A stretch of DNA of 45,332 bases from a virus. The notes under the pieces were generated by a model that was not told the DNA's origin, did no database searches, and saw only the letters and a list, made by a program, of their open reading frames with translations. Numbering within the stretch: the first letter of the stretch is position 1; every line of letters starts with the position of its first letter. A program made the translations under genes and the position numbers. The stretch is taken from positions 1 through 45,332 of the IMG/VR virus record IMGVR_UViG_3300032285_001359; one strand, written 5' to 3'. This document shows, piece after piece, positions 23,798-30,319 of the stretch.

Positions 23798-24076
23798 ATG
23801 GCACACTTCGCAAAACTCGACGAACAGAACCGAGTCATCGCCGTTGTCGTAGGTCGTAATGAGGACGATGAAAACGAACTTACAGCTCGCACGGGTGAAA
23901 CCTACAAGCAGACCTCCTACAACACGAGGGAAGGCGTTCACTACGGGCCGGATGGATTACCAGACGGGAAACCAGCTTTTCGTTATCACTACGCAGGGAT
24001 CGGTATGATCTACGATGCCGAAAATAACATTTTCACTTTGCCTACAGAGCCTACTGAATCTATTTCTAATTCATAG
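23798..24076 (+). CDS. Small fibre-associated protein, 92 residues
   Basis: Start ATG 23798 lies one base after the previous stop. The product begins MAHFAKLDEQNRVIAVVVGR and has the TSYNTREGVHYG and HYAGIGMIYD motifs that I recall from a widespread small phage protein (MAHFAxxD...YAGIGYTYD) found beside tail-fibre genes. Its exact role is unknown; an accessory or chaperone for the fibre is possible. It ends the fibre block, after which an A/T-rich gap carries a promoter candidate. Confidence 0.7.
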   Translation: MAHFAKLDEQNRVIAVVVGRNEDDENELTARTGETYKQTSYNTREGVHYGPDGLPDGKPAFRYHYAGIGMIYDAENNIFTLPTEPTESISNS

Positions 24077-24088
24077 TAAATAAAAGCA

Positions 24089-24117
24089 TTGCTTGATTTA
24101 GTAAAAATAAATATAAA
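24089..24117 (+). promoter_or_regulatory. Strong sigma70-like promoter candidate
   Basis: TTGCTT (24089-24094), a 17-base A/T-rich spacer and TATAAA (24112-24117) are well spaced. Transcription would start near 24124, which is the ATG of the next gene, so the transcript may be leaderless. The promoter would serve the decoration and lysis genes. Confidence 0.55.
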
Positions 24118-24123
24118 GAAATC

Positions 24124-24411
24124 ATGGCTACCTCATTCTCCATCCCTAAAGATTACAATGTTCCCTCTGGTGTAAAGGATGGGGCAGAATTTAGCGACAT
24201 TGCCTCATTTAAGATCGACGGCGACCAGATTTACATCCTAGCTATTGGTGAGGACAAAACTCCAATTGTAGGTAAGTCCGATAAGGAAGAGAAGCCCAAG
24301 GGAGCTAAACAAGCCGTTAAGGAACAGCTTGCGGCTATGCAAGATAAAAGCGGATCTGCCGAAATGGAAGATACTGGAGAACAATACGCCGAAGGAGGCG
24401 AGGAGGAATAA
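24124..24411 (+). CDS. Hypothetical acidic protein, 95 residues
   Basis: The product starts MATSFSIPKDYNVPSGVKDG, with a beta-rich first half (SFKIDGDQIYILAIG) and a highly charged acidic C-terminal tail (EDTGEQYAEGGEEE). No family recognised. It lies between the fibre block and the 24415 gene and starts at the likely transcription start of the promoter before it. A structural or scaffolding-like accessory is possible. Confidence 0.6.
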   Translation: MATSFSIPKDYNVPSGVKDGAEFSDIASFKIDGDQIYILAIGEDKTPIVGKSDKEEKPKGAKQAVKEQLAAMQDKSGSAEMEDTGEQYAEGGEEE

Positions 24412-24414
24412 TTT

Positions 24415-24909
24415 ATGAGTGGATACCCTGCTGTCTATAACCCGACCTACGCCAATCCCAATGATGGGGAGAATATTACTCTATGTAAAATTCTTGATAT
24501 TGTTTCTTTGGGATCTCAAAACATCACGGCTGGAGGAAACGCTTTTGATGTGAATGTGGTTCCTGCTATCGGGAATGGACTTACTTCTGTAAAATCATTT
24601 ACTTCTAGCGCAACATCTACAAATAACCTTGTCCAAGCAAAGAATAGTGCCGCCCTCCTTGGAACAGTTGTTTTGAACAATACAACTGGAACAGATTATT
24701 TCCTTTCGGTGTATGATTCTGCCTCCGCGACTTCATCAACAACGCCTGTGTTTGTGATCCGCGCTCGTGCAAATTCAGTTATTACCGCCCCCTTAATTCC
24801 AAGTGGATTTAATCTTGTGAATGGGTTTGCTTTAGGTCTTACCACAACCTTTGGTGGATCTACCCTAATGGGAGCAACTGGGGTGGATGTAACTGCATTC
24901 TATCTGTAG
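24415..24909 (+). CDS. Putative virion protein, 164 residues
   Basis: This protein begins MSGYPAVYNPTYANPNDG and is rich in Ser, Thr, Asn, Val and Gly, with an all-beta pattern and no Lys-rich or membrane segments. That composition fits a head-decoration or tail-sheath-like protein. A good GAGGAGG lies 8 bases before the ATG, one of the few strong sites here. It precedes the lysis cassette by two bases. No family recognised; the virion role is inferred. Confidence 0.55.
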   Translation: MSGYPAVYNPTYANPNDGENITLCKILDIVSLGSQNITAGGNAFDVNVVPAIGNGLTSVKSFTSSATSTNNLVQAKNSAALLGTVVLNNTTGTDYFLSVYDSASATSSTTPVFVIRARANSVITAPLIPSGFNLVNGFALGLTTTFGGSTLMGATGVDVTAFYL

Positions 24910-24911
24910 TA

Positions 24912-25115
24912 ATGGTTCACCATATCGACACAGCCGCTACTGGAGCAATCGGGTTCACCGCACCTATCGCGGCGGCTACGATCTCCCTAGACCCTGCTTT
25001 AGACCTAGAGCTTCGGCTGTTGAGCATGGTCATTGGTATCCTTGTTGGACTCGCTTCTTTTGCAAAGTTGGCCTACGACCTTTACGCAGATCACAAAGAT
25101 CGCACTAAAAAATGA
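24912..25115 (+). CDS. Small membrane protein, possible holin or antiholin, 67 residues
   Basis: One clear hydrophobic segment (LLSMVIGILVGLASFAKLAYDL, about residues 36-57) follows an Ala-rich, weakly hydrophobic N-terminus, and the C-terminus is basic and charged (ADHKDRTKK). Position at the head of the lysis cassette, overlapping the spanin candidate by four bases, suggests a holin-like role. A second hydrophobic segment around 12-25 may make it a two-pass protein. The 121-residue protein at 25462 is the other holin candidate. Confidence 0.6.
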   Translation: MVHHIDTAATGAIGFTAPIAAATISLDPALDLELRLLSMVIGILVGLASFAKLAYDLYADHKDRTKK

Positions 25116-25480
25116 AAGCCACCCATATCATTGCAGGGCTTGCAATGCTTATGCTGGTGGGATGCGCTCACCATGAAGATCATTTCACGCCTCCTAGCTC
25201 TGTTGAAGTTCAACGCAATGTTGCTCGTGTCGCTCATTACGTTAAACCAGAAGGGAAAGCGGCCTACATTGACCTCCAGAAGTCGCTTGCAAACTACCAA
25301 GCGCAAGTGGAGAAGCAAACGGCCCTCCTCGCTAAAGCGCAAGAAGATGCGCTCTATTGGTACGAGAAGCAGGAGAAGGCTCTAAAGGAACTCTGGATCT
25401 GGAGGAGCATTGCCATTGCGTCCATCCTTTGCGTTGTAGGCTACATCGGGATCAAGACGGCATGGCGATTCGCTCTGTAA
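25112..25480 (+). CDS. Unimolecular spanin candidate (lipoprotein with C-terminal TM)
   Basis: The N-terminus is a lipoprotein signal (MKATHIIAGLAMLMLVGC) with a lipobox ending at Cys18. A helical periplasmic region (about 30-92, coiled-coil-like with many Gln, Lys and Glu) follows. A C-terminal transmembrane helix (IWRSIAIASILCVVGYIGI, about 96-114) ends in a short basic tail. An outer-membrane lipid anchor plus an inner-membrane helix in one chain is the architecture of u-spanins such as phage T1 gp11, which disrupt the outer membrane at lysis. It sits inside the lysis cassette and overlaps both neighbours. Implies a Gram-negative host. Confidence 0.8.
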   Translation: MKATHIIAGLAMLMLVGCAHHEDHFTPPSSVEVQRNVARVAHYVKPEGKAAYIDLQKSLANYQAQVEKQTALLAKAQEDALYWYEKQEKALKELWIWRSIAIASILCVVGYIGIKTAWRFAL

Positions 25481-25827
25481 TTGAAAAGAAGCTCACGCAA
25501 CCAGCGAGTGAGTCAAAGAAGGCACTCTATGCTTTCGTTGCGGCTGGTGCTGTGTTGGTTGTCTTTAGCATTTCTGCTATTCTTATTCTCCTTCATGCTG
25601 AAGCCGCAAAAGAGATCACAGAGTTGGCAAATCTTGTGGTTATGTTTTTTGCCGCCATCGCAACCACTTTGATTACTGGTCAGGCAGTAGTTGACTTCAA
25701 GGGGATGAGTGTCCTCCAGCATATTGACGAGGATCAGAAGATTGACTCCAATGAGGAGGCTCCTGCCGTAGAAGTTAAAAACTTCAGACTGCCTCGCCCT
25801 CGCTACTACGATGACGAGTCGCTTTAA
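25462..25827 (+). CDS. Holin candidate with two transmembrane segments, 121 residues
   Basis: Start ATG 25462 lies inside the spanin gene (19-base overlap). Two hydrophobic segments are evident: ALYAFVAAGAVLVVFSISAI (21-40, extending to 45) and ANLVVMFFAAIATTLITG (56-73). A long charged C-terminal tail follows (80-121). Two membrane helices beside an endolysin gene fit a class II holin, although the tail is long. The endolysin gene begins inside its 3' end (17-base overlap). The frame is open upstream to 25357, but the MAIRSV start fits the overlap pattern. Confidence 0.7.
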   Translation: MAIRSVIEKKLTQPASESKKALYAFVAAGAVLVVFSISAILILLHAEAAKEITELANLVVMFFAAIATTLITGQAVVDFKGMSVLQHIDEDQKIDSNEEAPAVEVKNFRLPRPRYYDDESL

Positions 25828-26242
25828 GAACGTGATCATCCCTTGGTTGTTTGACCATGAGGGAAGGGAATTTGAGAACGACAAAGACGATCCAGGTGGC
25901 GCGACCCGTTATGGCGTAGACCAACGCTCTCATCCCAACATCGACATCAAGAATCTCACCGCTGATGAGGCCACAACGATCTACTGGAATGAATGGTTGA
26001 GATATGGGTGCGACCATCTTCCAAGCCCTATCGACTGGCTTTACTTCGATGCGGCTGTCAATTGCGGCGTGGGCCGAGCGCATTCATTTTTGAATGCATC
26101 TGGAAGAGATCCAAAGAAGTATCAAGATGCCCGTAGAGGCTTCTACAATCGGCTTGCAGAGGCGAAGCCAACGCTCAAGAAATTCTTAAAAGGGTGGTTG
26201 GCGAGGGTGGATGACTTGAGCAGAATCAACGGAATCGTGTAG
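25811..26242 (+). CDS. Endolysin, GH108-type muramidase
   Basis: This 143-residue protein shows the GH108 N-acetylmuramidase signature at its N-terminus: the catalytic Glu17 in DHEG, then DDPGGATRYG (26-35). The rest of the domain follows through IYWNEWLRYG (59-68) and DAAVNCGVGRA (80-90). The usual GH108 second half is partly present (RGFYNRLAE). It has no signal peptide, so it needs the holin to reach the peptidoglycan. It overlaps the holin gene by 17 bases. Confidence 0.93.
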   Translation: MTSRFKNVIIPWLFDHEGREFENDKDDPGGATRYGVDQRSHPNIDIKNLTADEATTIYWNEWLRYGCDHLPSPIDWLYFDAAVNCGVGRAHSFLNASGRDPKKYQDARRGFYNRLAEAKPTLKKFLKGWLARVDDLSRINGIV

Positions 26243-26374
26243 CCCTCCGCAGGAGGAGAGTATGGGGGTACATAGGGGGTTTGGGGAAAGTGTGTCAAGC
26301 CTAAAGAGGGTCAATGAAAATTTTTTATTTTGGTGCTTGCATCCTGCATATCGCTGGATAATTCTCGCCTCGCC
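26243..26374 (+). promoter_or_regulatory. Intergenic region with weak promoter candidate
   Basis: These 132 bases separate the lysis cassette from the replication-type genes. A TTGCAT (26337-26342) and a TAATTC (26359-26364) at 16-base spacing could form a promoter for the ERF operon. There is also an unstructured G-rich stretch (26263-26290) and a T-rich tract. No terminator hairpin of note was seen after the endolysin gene. Confidence 0.3.
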
Positions 26375-26578
26375 ATGAGAAAGCCAACAACAACCAAACC
26401 CACAAAAAAATCCAATGAGTCCAATCAAGACCTCATTCTCGCAGACCTTCTTGACTCACTCCTTGACTCCCGACAAGCAACGCGAGAGCTTGCAGAAAGC
26501 GTGGACGCTTGGAAAGTCACAACGATTGTTTTCAGCGTTGTGTCCACCATCGCGCTGTTCGTCGCCATCCTCAAATGA
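26375..26578 (+). CDS. Small C-terminally anchored membrane protein, 67 residues
   Basis: Start ATG 26375 is preferred over an upstream in-frame start at 26330. The N-terminus is polar (MRKPTTTKPTKKSNES), followed by an Asp/Leu-rich helix (LILADLLDSLLDSRQ) and one C-terminal hydrophobic helix (TTIVFSVVSTIALFVAIL, about 48-65). Function unknown. It directly precedes the ERF gene region and overlaps the next gene by four bases (ATGA). Could be an accessory lysis or early membrane peptide. Confidence 0.55.
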   Translation: MRKPTTTKPTKKSNESNQDLILADLLDSLLDSRQATRELAESVDAWKVTTIVFSVVSTIALFVAILK

Positions 26579-26718
26579 GCGCATCAGCATCAAGCCCAAT
26601 GTCGCCAGAGGAGAAGGTTCAGCTTCTTCTTGAGACATTGGAATCCCTACGAGTCACGCTAGACGAAGCAATTTCCTATATCGACGATTCGATGATCGAA
26701 GCCGACGATAGAGGATAA
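26575..26718 (+). CDS. Hypothetical protein, 47 residues
   Basis: Start ATG 26575 overlaps the previous TGA. The product (MSASASSPMSPEEKVQLL and onward) is acidic and probably one long helix from residue 10, with a short Ser-rich start. It ends 13 bases before the ERF gene start. Unknown function; small and below usual gene-length cutoffs, but well packed with neighbours. Confidence 0.5.
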   Translation: MSASASSPMSPEEKVQLLLETLESLRVTLDEAISYIDDSMIEADDRG

Positions 26719-26731
26719 CCCAACAACAAAA

Positions 26732-27457
26732 ATGGAAAACACAAATGAAAATAAAGCTCTTTCCGAAGCCTTGGTTAAGGCAGTAGGAGAGCTTTCTAAT
26801 GTAGCCAAGACAGCCGCTAACCCGTACTTTAAGAGCAAGTATGCTCCTCTGGATGCGATCATTGATGCCACCCGACCAGTCCTTGCAAAAAATGGTCTGG
26901 CAGTAATCCAGCAACCTCTTTTTATGGAGGGAACCGCTGGTGTTGAAACAGTCATCATTCACAAGGATGGTGCATCCACATCTTCCACGCTTCTGCTTCC
27001 GCTGAAGGATCAGTCCCCGCAGGGGGTTGGATCTGCCATCACCTACGCTCGTCGCTACGCCCTAGCCGCAGTATTGGGGATTGCCTCCGAGGATGACGAT
27101 GATGGAAACGTAAGCACAGGACTTGTCAAGAAGCCAGAGCCAGCACCAGCCAAGTCTCCTGTCAGGGAAGTGAGCAAGGAGGAGCCAAAGGCAACGGCAA
27201 CTTGGAAGAACGTGGAGATCACCAACATCCGCGAAATCCAAGGGAAGAAAAGCACCTTCTTCTGCATTGAGTTTGACGGCAAGGCCGAAGCCCTCACGTT
27301 TGACAAGAAGCTCTACGCTACTGCTACTGACCTAGCTTTGGTTAAGGTGGATGCTGGAGTATCCCCTGGCAAGAACGACCCGTCCAAGTGGCAACTGATT
27401 AGCCTTGTTCCTACCAACGGAGCCAAGGCAAATATCACCCCAGATGAAAAAGCCTAA
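26732..27457 (+). CDS. erf: ERF-family single-strand annealing recombinase
   Basis: The first 135 residues match the ERF family: LSEALVKAVGELSNVAK, then the conserved NPYFKSKYAPLDAI (about 30-43), the KNGLAVIQQP strand, and the glycine-rich QGVGSAITYARRYAL segment (about 95-109), ending in EDDDDGN. ERF proteins bind ssDNA and anneal complementary strands for phage recombination and genome circularisation. The C-terminal 100 residues form a Lys-rich linker and a variable, probably OB-like domain. The leader is AACAACAAAAATG without Shine-Dalgarno. It overlaps the phosphoesterase gene by 14 bases. Confidence 0.9.
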   Translation: MENTNENKALSEALVKAVGELSNVAKTAANPYFKSKYAPLDAIIDATRPVLAKNGLAVIQQPLFMEGTAGVETVIIHKDGASTSSTLLLPLKDQSPQGVGSAITYARRYALAAVLGIASEDDDDGNVSTGLVKKPEPAPAKSPVREVSKEEPKATATWKNVEITNIREIQGKKSTFFCIEFDGKAEALTFDKKLYATATDLALVKVDAGVSPGKNDPSKWQLISLVPTNGAKANITPDEKA

Positions 27458-28217
27458 AGCAAAGGCAAGGGGGGCGAAAGCCCCCCATATTGCTACCAAG
27501 TATGAACGATTCATCGCTGTGGGATGTAGTCACGGAAAGTACGCTGATCATACAGCTACAGAAGCCGTCCTATCCTTGCGTGATAAGTGGAATCCATCCA
27601 TTGTGGTTCACTTGGGTGATTGGTGTGATACTACCGCATGGAGAAGCGGCGCGGCTGGAAGTTCTGACGAATCAGAACCAGTTGACCCCGACATTGATGG
27701 AGGACTTGCTTTCCTTCGACAATATCGACCAACTCATGTGCTGGATGGAAACCATGAAGACAGAATCCCGCGAATGTTATCCCATCGTAACGCTGTTGTG
27801 GCATACGCCGCGCAAAAGGCGACCGACTACATTGATCGGGCTTTTATTGAGATGGGTTGTCGCCGCATCCCGTATGATGGTGTGTTTCAGAGGTTAGTAA
27901 TTGGAAATGTTACATTCACACATGGTACGATCTATAATGAAAATAGTGCTAGAGATATGGCAGAAATGTACGGGGGGCAGGTCATCTTTGCTCACACACA
28001 TAGAGCGCAGATCGGAGAGGGCCGCACATTCCAAGAAAGCACAGGATATTGCGTGGGGACACTTACGCGACGAGGTGAGATGGATTATGCAAAATGCAGG
28101 CGAGCTACCTTCGGATGGAGGCAAGGGCTTGTGTTCGGAGAGATCGGGCCAAAAGACTCAGCAATTTGGCTCCTGACCCGTAATGAGTTTCAGAAAGAAT
28201 GGAGGTTGCCGATATGA
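27444..28217 (+). CDS. Calcineurin-like metallophosphoesterase, 257 residues
   Basis: Start ATG 27444 is preferred (27405 is an alternative in-frame start). Metal-binding motifs appear in order: GCSHGKYAD (27-35), HLGDWCD (56-62), GNHED (102-106), FTHG (158-161) and AHTHRAQ (about 185-191). The usual D-x-H at the first position is a C-S-H here. The enzyme could act on phosphodiesters of DNA, RNA or nucleotides. Its location immediately after the ERF gene suggests nucleic acid processing during replication or recombination (Mre11/SbcD-type or nucleotidase); this is inference. Confidence 0.85.
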   Translation: MKKPKAKARGAKAPHIATKYERFIAVGCSHGKYADHTATEAVLSLRDKWNPSIVVHLGDWCDTTAWRSGAAGSSDESEPVDPDIDGGLAFLRQYRPTHVLDGNHEDRIPRMLSHRNAVVAYAAQKATDYIDRAFIEMGCRRIPYDGVFQRLVIGNVTFTHGTIYNENSARDMAEMYGGQVIFAHTHRAQIGEGRTFQESTGYCVGTLTRRGEMDYAKCRRATFGWRQGLVFGEIGPKDSAIWLLTRNEFQKEWRLPI

Positions 28218-28459
28218 GTGCAAACGATTACGCAACAATCATAGCTAGGCTAAACCAGAAATCTTGCGATAAGGTAGAAAAGGATTTCTTTCCTAGAGAC
28301 GAATGGGCTAAAAGATGGAATATAGAAGCCGCTTTTACCAACAAAAGATTGTCTAAATTAGTTGCGGCTGGAATCATGGAGATAAAAAAATTCCGAGTCA
28401 TCACCCCTTCTGGCAAAACATACCCAACACCTCATTACAAACTCAAATGCACAAAATAG
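28214..28459 (+). CDS. Winged-helix-like small protein, 81 residues
   Basis: Start ATG 28214 overlaps the preceding TGA (ATGA) and has GGAGG 8 bases upstream. The pattern of a helix (DEWAKRWNIEAAFTNKRLSKL), a second helix and a hydrophobic beta turn (IMEIKKFRVITPSGKTYPTPHYKL) resembles a winged-helix DNA-binding fold. No family recognised. It may be a small transcription regulator, or a DNA-binding accessory of the neighbouring ERF/phosphoesterase genes. Confidence 0.5.
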   Translation: MSANDYATIIARLNQKSCDKVEKDFFPRDEWAKRWNIEAAFTNKRLSKLVAAGIMEIKKFRVITPSGKTYPTPHYKLKCTK

Positions 28460-28653
28460 CTAACGAATATACGATTGAACCTGACTTCACCATCCTTGCT
28501 GGCCCGTATTCTCCAGTCATCCCCCAAGAGATGAAGTGGCTTGATAATGTGGTGGAAGATATGAAGGATGGAAACATTGAGTATCGTGTCACGCTTGAGG
28601 ATGGATATTACTACGTTGAGCGTAAGGGCATGATCATCACCAAGCGCAAATGA
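28447..28653 (+). CDS. Hypothetical protein, 68 residues
   Basis: The product starts MHKIANEYTIEPDFTILAGP and ends in YYYVERKGMIITKRK, a mixed alpha/beta pattern with a basic tail. It overlaps the previous gene by 13 bases and the next micropeptide by four (ATGA). No family recognised. Tight packing supports it as a real gene. Confidence 0.55.
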   Translation: MHKIANEYTIEPDFTILAGPYSPVIPQEMKWLDNVVEDMKDGNIEYRVTLEDGYYYVERKGMIITKRK

Positions 28654-28724
28654 ACGCATTCACTATCTTCATCTTTGCCGTGATTACCCTTTGGGTAATA
28701 ACGGAGATGTTCAGACCACGATGA
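28650..28724 (+). CDS. 24-residue membrane micropeptide
   Basis: This tiny ORF (MNAFTIFIFAVITLWVITEM then FRPR) is a single hydrophobic helix with a charged end. Its start overlaps the upstream stop, and its stop overlaps the downstream ATG, both as ATGA, which is strong evidence for translational coupling rather than a chance frame. It resembles the 25-residue membrane peptide at 986-1063 in size and layout. Role unknown. Confidence 0.6.
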   Translation: MNAFTIFIFAVITLWVITEMFRPR

Positions 28725-28984
28725 AATTCAAATCGCTTGGACAAGTTGAGATCAATGGTGAAAAATGGCACGTAGGCTATGGATCACCACGAAACGCCGA
28801 TGGACTCTGCGACTACGACAAGCGCAGGATCACCATCAATAATCGACGCTCTCGCAGTCTCTTGTCTGTGCTGGCGCATGAGACAATCCATGCTCGTTTA
28901 CCTGATCTATCAGAAGAATCAGTTGATGCAACAGGAGAGCTTATTTCTCAAATCTATGATCTCTTTTCCCAACAATCTACCTGA
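28721..28984 (+). CDS. Small putative metallopeptidase-like protein with HExxH
   Basis: Start ATG 28721 is coupled to the upstream micropeptide. The product (MKFKSLGQVEINGEKWHVGY...) is 87 residues and carries AHETIH (about 62-67), a zincin-type HExxH motif in a helix after LLSVL. The first half is beta-rich (KRRITINNR). HExxH in so short a protein recalls SprT/WLM-like or small phage metalloprotease families, but the motif can also be chance. A third zinc ligand is not clear. Confidence 0.6.
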   Translation: MKFKSLGQVEINGEKWHVGYGSPRNADGLCDYDKRRITINNRRSRSLLSVLAHETIHARLPDLSEESVDATGELISQIYDLFSQQST

Positions 28985-29039
28985 CAACGAAGATGAAGAC
29001 ATCCCTTGGCACGAAGAAAGCCCCGAAGAATATGACTAA
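28956..29039 (+). CDS. Doubtful 27-residue acidic peptide
   Basis: This short frame reads MISFPNNLPDNEDEDIPWHE then ESPEEYD. It overlaps the ends of both neighbours, and its strongly acidic aromatic content is unlike random sequence. It has no clear ribosome binding site. It may be a real small protein or a shadow frame. Confidence 0.3.
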   Translation: MISFPNNLPDNEDEDIPWHEESPEEYD

Positions 29040-29247
29040 CTCCGCAGACTTCTTTAACGAGTGGTTCGATACCTTTGGCATCCGAACCTTCAGTAAGAAT
29101 CATGGTAATGCCGATGGGCATAGGGAATACATGAGCATGGCGTTCCAAGCTGGATACCATGCCTGTCTTGCCAATGACAACGGATACCAAGAACTCAAGG
29201 CCCAGAATCAACGGCTCAAGGATGAGCTTAACTGCCGACTATCGTGA
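29032..29247 (+). CDS. Hypothetical protein with Trp/Phe motif, 71 residues
   Basis: ATG 29032 is taken as the start (28993 is an in-frame alternative). The product (MTNSADFFNEWFDTFGIRTF...) has a central HGNADGHREYMSMAFQAGYHAC and a helical C-terminus (LKAQNQRLKDEL). It resembles small phage accessory proteins in which residues near an FxxGxxAC motif recur. Its stop overlaps the GTG start of the next gene. Role unknown. Confidence 0.55.
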   Translation: MTNSADFFNEWFDTFGIRTFSKNHGNADGHREYMSMAFQAGYHACLANDNGYQELKAQNQRLKDELNCRLS

Positions 29248-29420
29248 GCGCAGGAAAAGGAGATGCACCTCGCCCCGTAAAGGGAGATGATTACAGAAAG
29301 AACTACGACAAAATCTTCGGGAGGAATATTGACCATAGCTTACTCAAAAAATGGAGTGAAAACATACTACCCAACGATAGTATCAATGTAATACGCCCCA
29401 AGAGTAGTAACAGAAAATAA
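29244..29420 (+). CDS. Conserved small phage protein (SAGKGDxPRPV family), GTG start
   Basis: GTG 29244 overlaps the previous TGA. The product starts (M)SAGKGDAPRPVKGDDYRKN, then YDKIFGRN, a sequence pattern I recognise from a short protein conserved across many phages of varied hosts (SAGKGD-PRPV...NYD-IFG). Function unknown in all of them as far as I know. It is 58 residues, too short for usual gene-finding limits. The recognisable family motif makes it reliable despite the GTG start. Confidence 0.8.
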   Translation: MSAGKGDAPRPVKGDDYRKNYDKIFGRNIDHSLLKKWSENILPNDSINVIRPKSSNRK

Positions 29421-29421
29421 T

Positions 29422-29655
29422 ATGAGCAACACCCCAAGAGTTGATTATTTGGATGATACAGATATTCCATCTTACAAGATTTGGGATCTTGCTAGAGAAT
29501 TGGAAGTTGAACTTTCTGAAGCAAAAAAGGAAATAGAACAAATAAAACAAGGAAAGGTCTTTGTAGATCCAAAGTGGATTTACGATTTGGAAACACAACT
29601 AGCCCAAGCCCATGAAGAACTTTGCCAAGCTGGGCTACGAGAATACGGAAACTGA
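29422..29655 (+). CDS. Hypothetical coiled-coil protein, 77 residues
   Basis: It begins MSNTPRVDYLDDTDIPSYKI and then forms a long helix (about 20-70) rich in Glu, Lys, Leu and Gln, including ELEVELSEAKKEIEQIKQ. The leader is GAAAATAATATG, the A/T-rich non-Shine-Dalgarno type. It is separated from neighbouring genes by one base on each side. No family recognised. Confidence 0.6.
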   Translation: MSNTPRVDYLDDTDIPSYKIWDLARELEVELSEAKKEIEQIKQGKVFVDPKWIYDLETQLAQAHEELCQAGLREYGN

Positions 29656-29656
29656 T

Positions 29657-30319
29657 ATGAGCATCCTAAAGCTATCTAGGGAGGATCAAGTCCCCCCAGG
29701 CAACTACCGATTCACAGTCCCAGAGACAGGGTATCGCATTGCCGACATTCACACCCTAGCAGAGCTTTTTGATAAGGTAGAGCAACACTACCGCGACAAC
29801 AACATTCCCCTCCCCGACCAATGGAAAGAGTTGGTGGTAGATCAACTCTGCCGCCAACTCCCATCGGGGTGGTGCTATTACTCTGACGGGAAGCAACATG
29901 AGGGCAATACGCCCATCCTCTCCTTTGACAATATCCTAAAGGGGATCAAGAGCCTATCGGCGTTAGCTACTGAAGCCGCCACAGGGGGAGATCCTTTCGT
30001 AGATCAAGCCGAGGCAGAGGAAAGGGCCAAGATTTGCACCAGATGTTATTACAACCAAAAGAGTAGCTTCTGTATGGGATGCGGAGGAGCTAGAGTGATA
30101 TTAGATATGGTGGCAGAAGTGAGAGGGCAAAGGAAGACCTCTGTAGATTATATGCTCCAGAATTGCGGCATCTGCGGTTGCCGTAACGATGCCATTGTTC
30201 ATGTCAAGAAAAATATCTTGCTAAAAGGCGAGAAAGAAGAGACAACTAACAAGCGTCCAGATTGGTGCTGGCTTAAAGCCAATAGCCTTTCTGAAGCATC
30301 CTCTCAACTGCATCTATGA
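29657..30319 (+). CDS. Cysteine-rich zinc-ribbon protein, 220 residues
   Basis: Start ATG 29657 is preferred over the in-frame 29612, which lies inside the previous gene. The N-terminal domain (about 1-105) is Asp/Gln/Pro-rich with a DQWKELVVDQLCRQLPSGW segment. The C-terminal half binds metal: ICTRC (near 128), FCMGCGG (near 140), then CGICGC (near 173) and DWCW. The ICxxC...CxxCG pattern is shared with the protein at 16513-16902. It overlaps the portal gene start in ATGA. Function unknown; it may serve the portal or packaging, by position only. Confidence 0.6.
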   Translation: MSILKLSREDQVPPGNYRFTVPETGYRIADIHTLAELFDKVEQHYRDNNIPLPDQWKELVVDQLCRQLPSGWCYYSDGKQHEGNTPILSFDNILKGIKSLSALATEAATGGDPFVDQAEAEERAKICTRCYYNQKSSFCMGCGGARVILDMVAEVRGQRKTSVDYMLQNCGICGCRNDAIVHVKKNILLKGEKEETTNKRPDWCWLKANSLSEASSQLHL

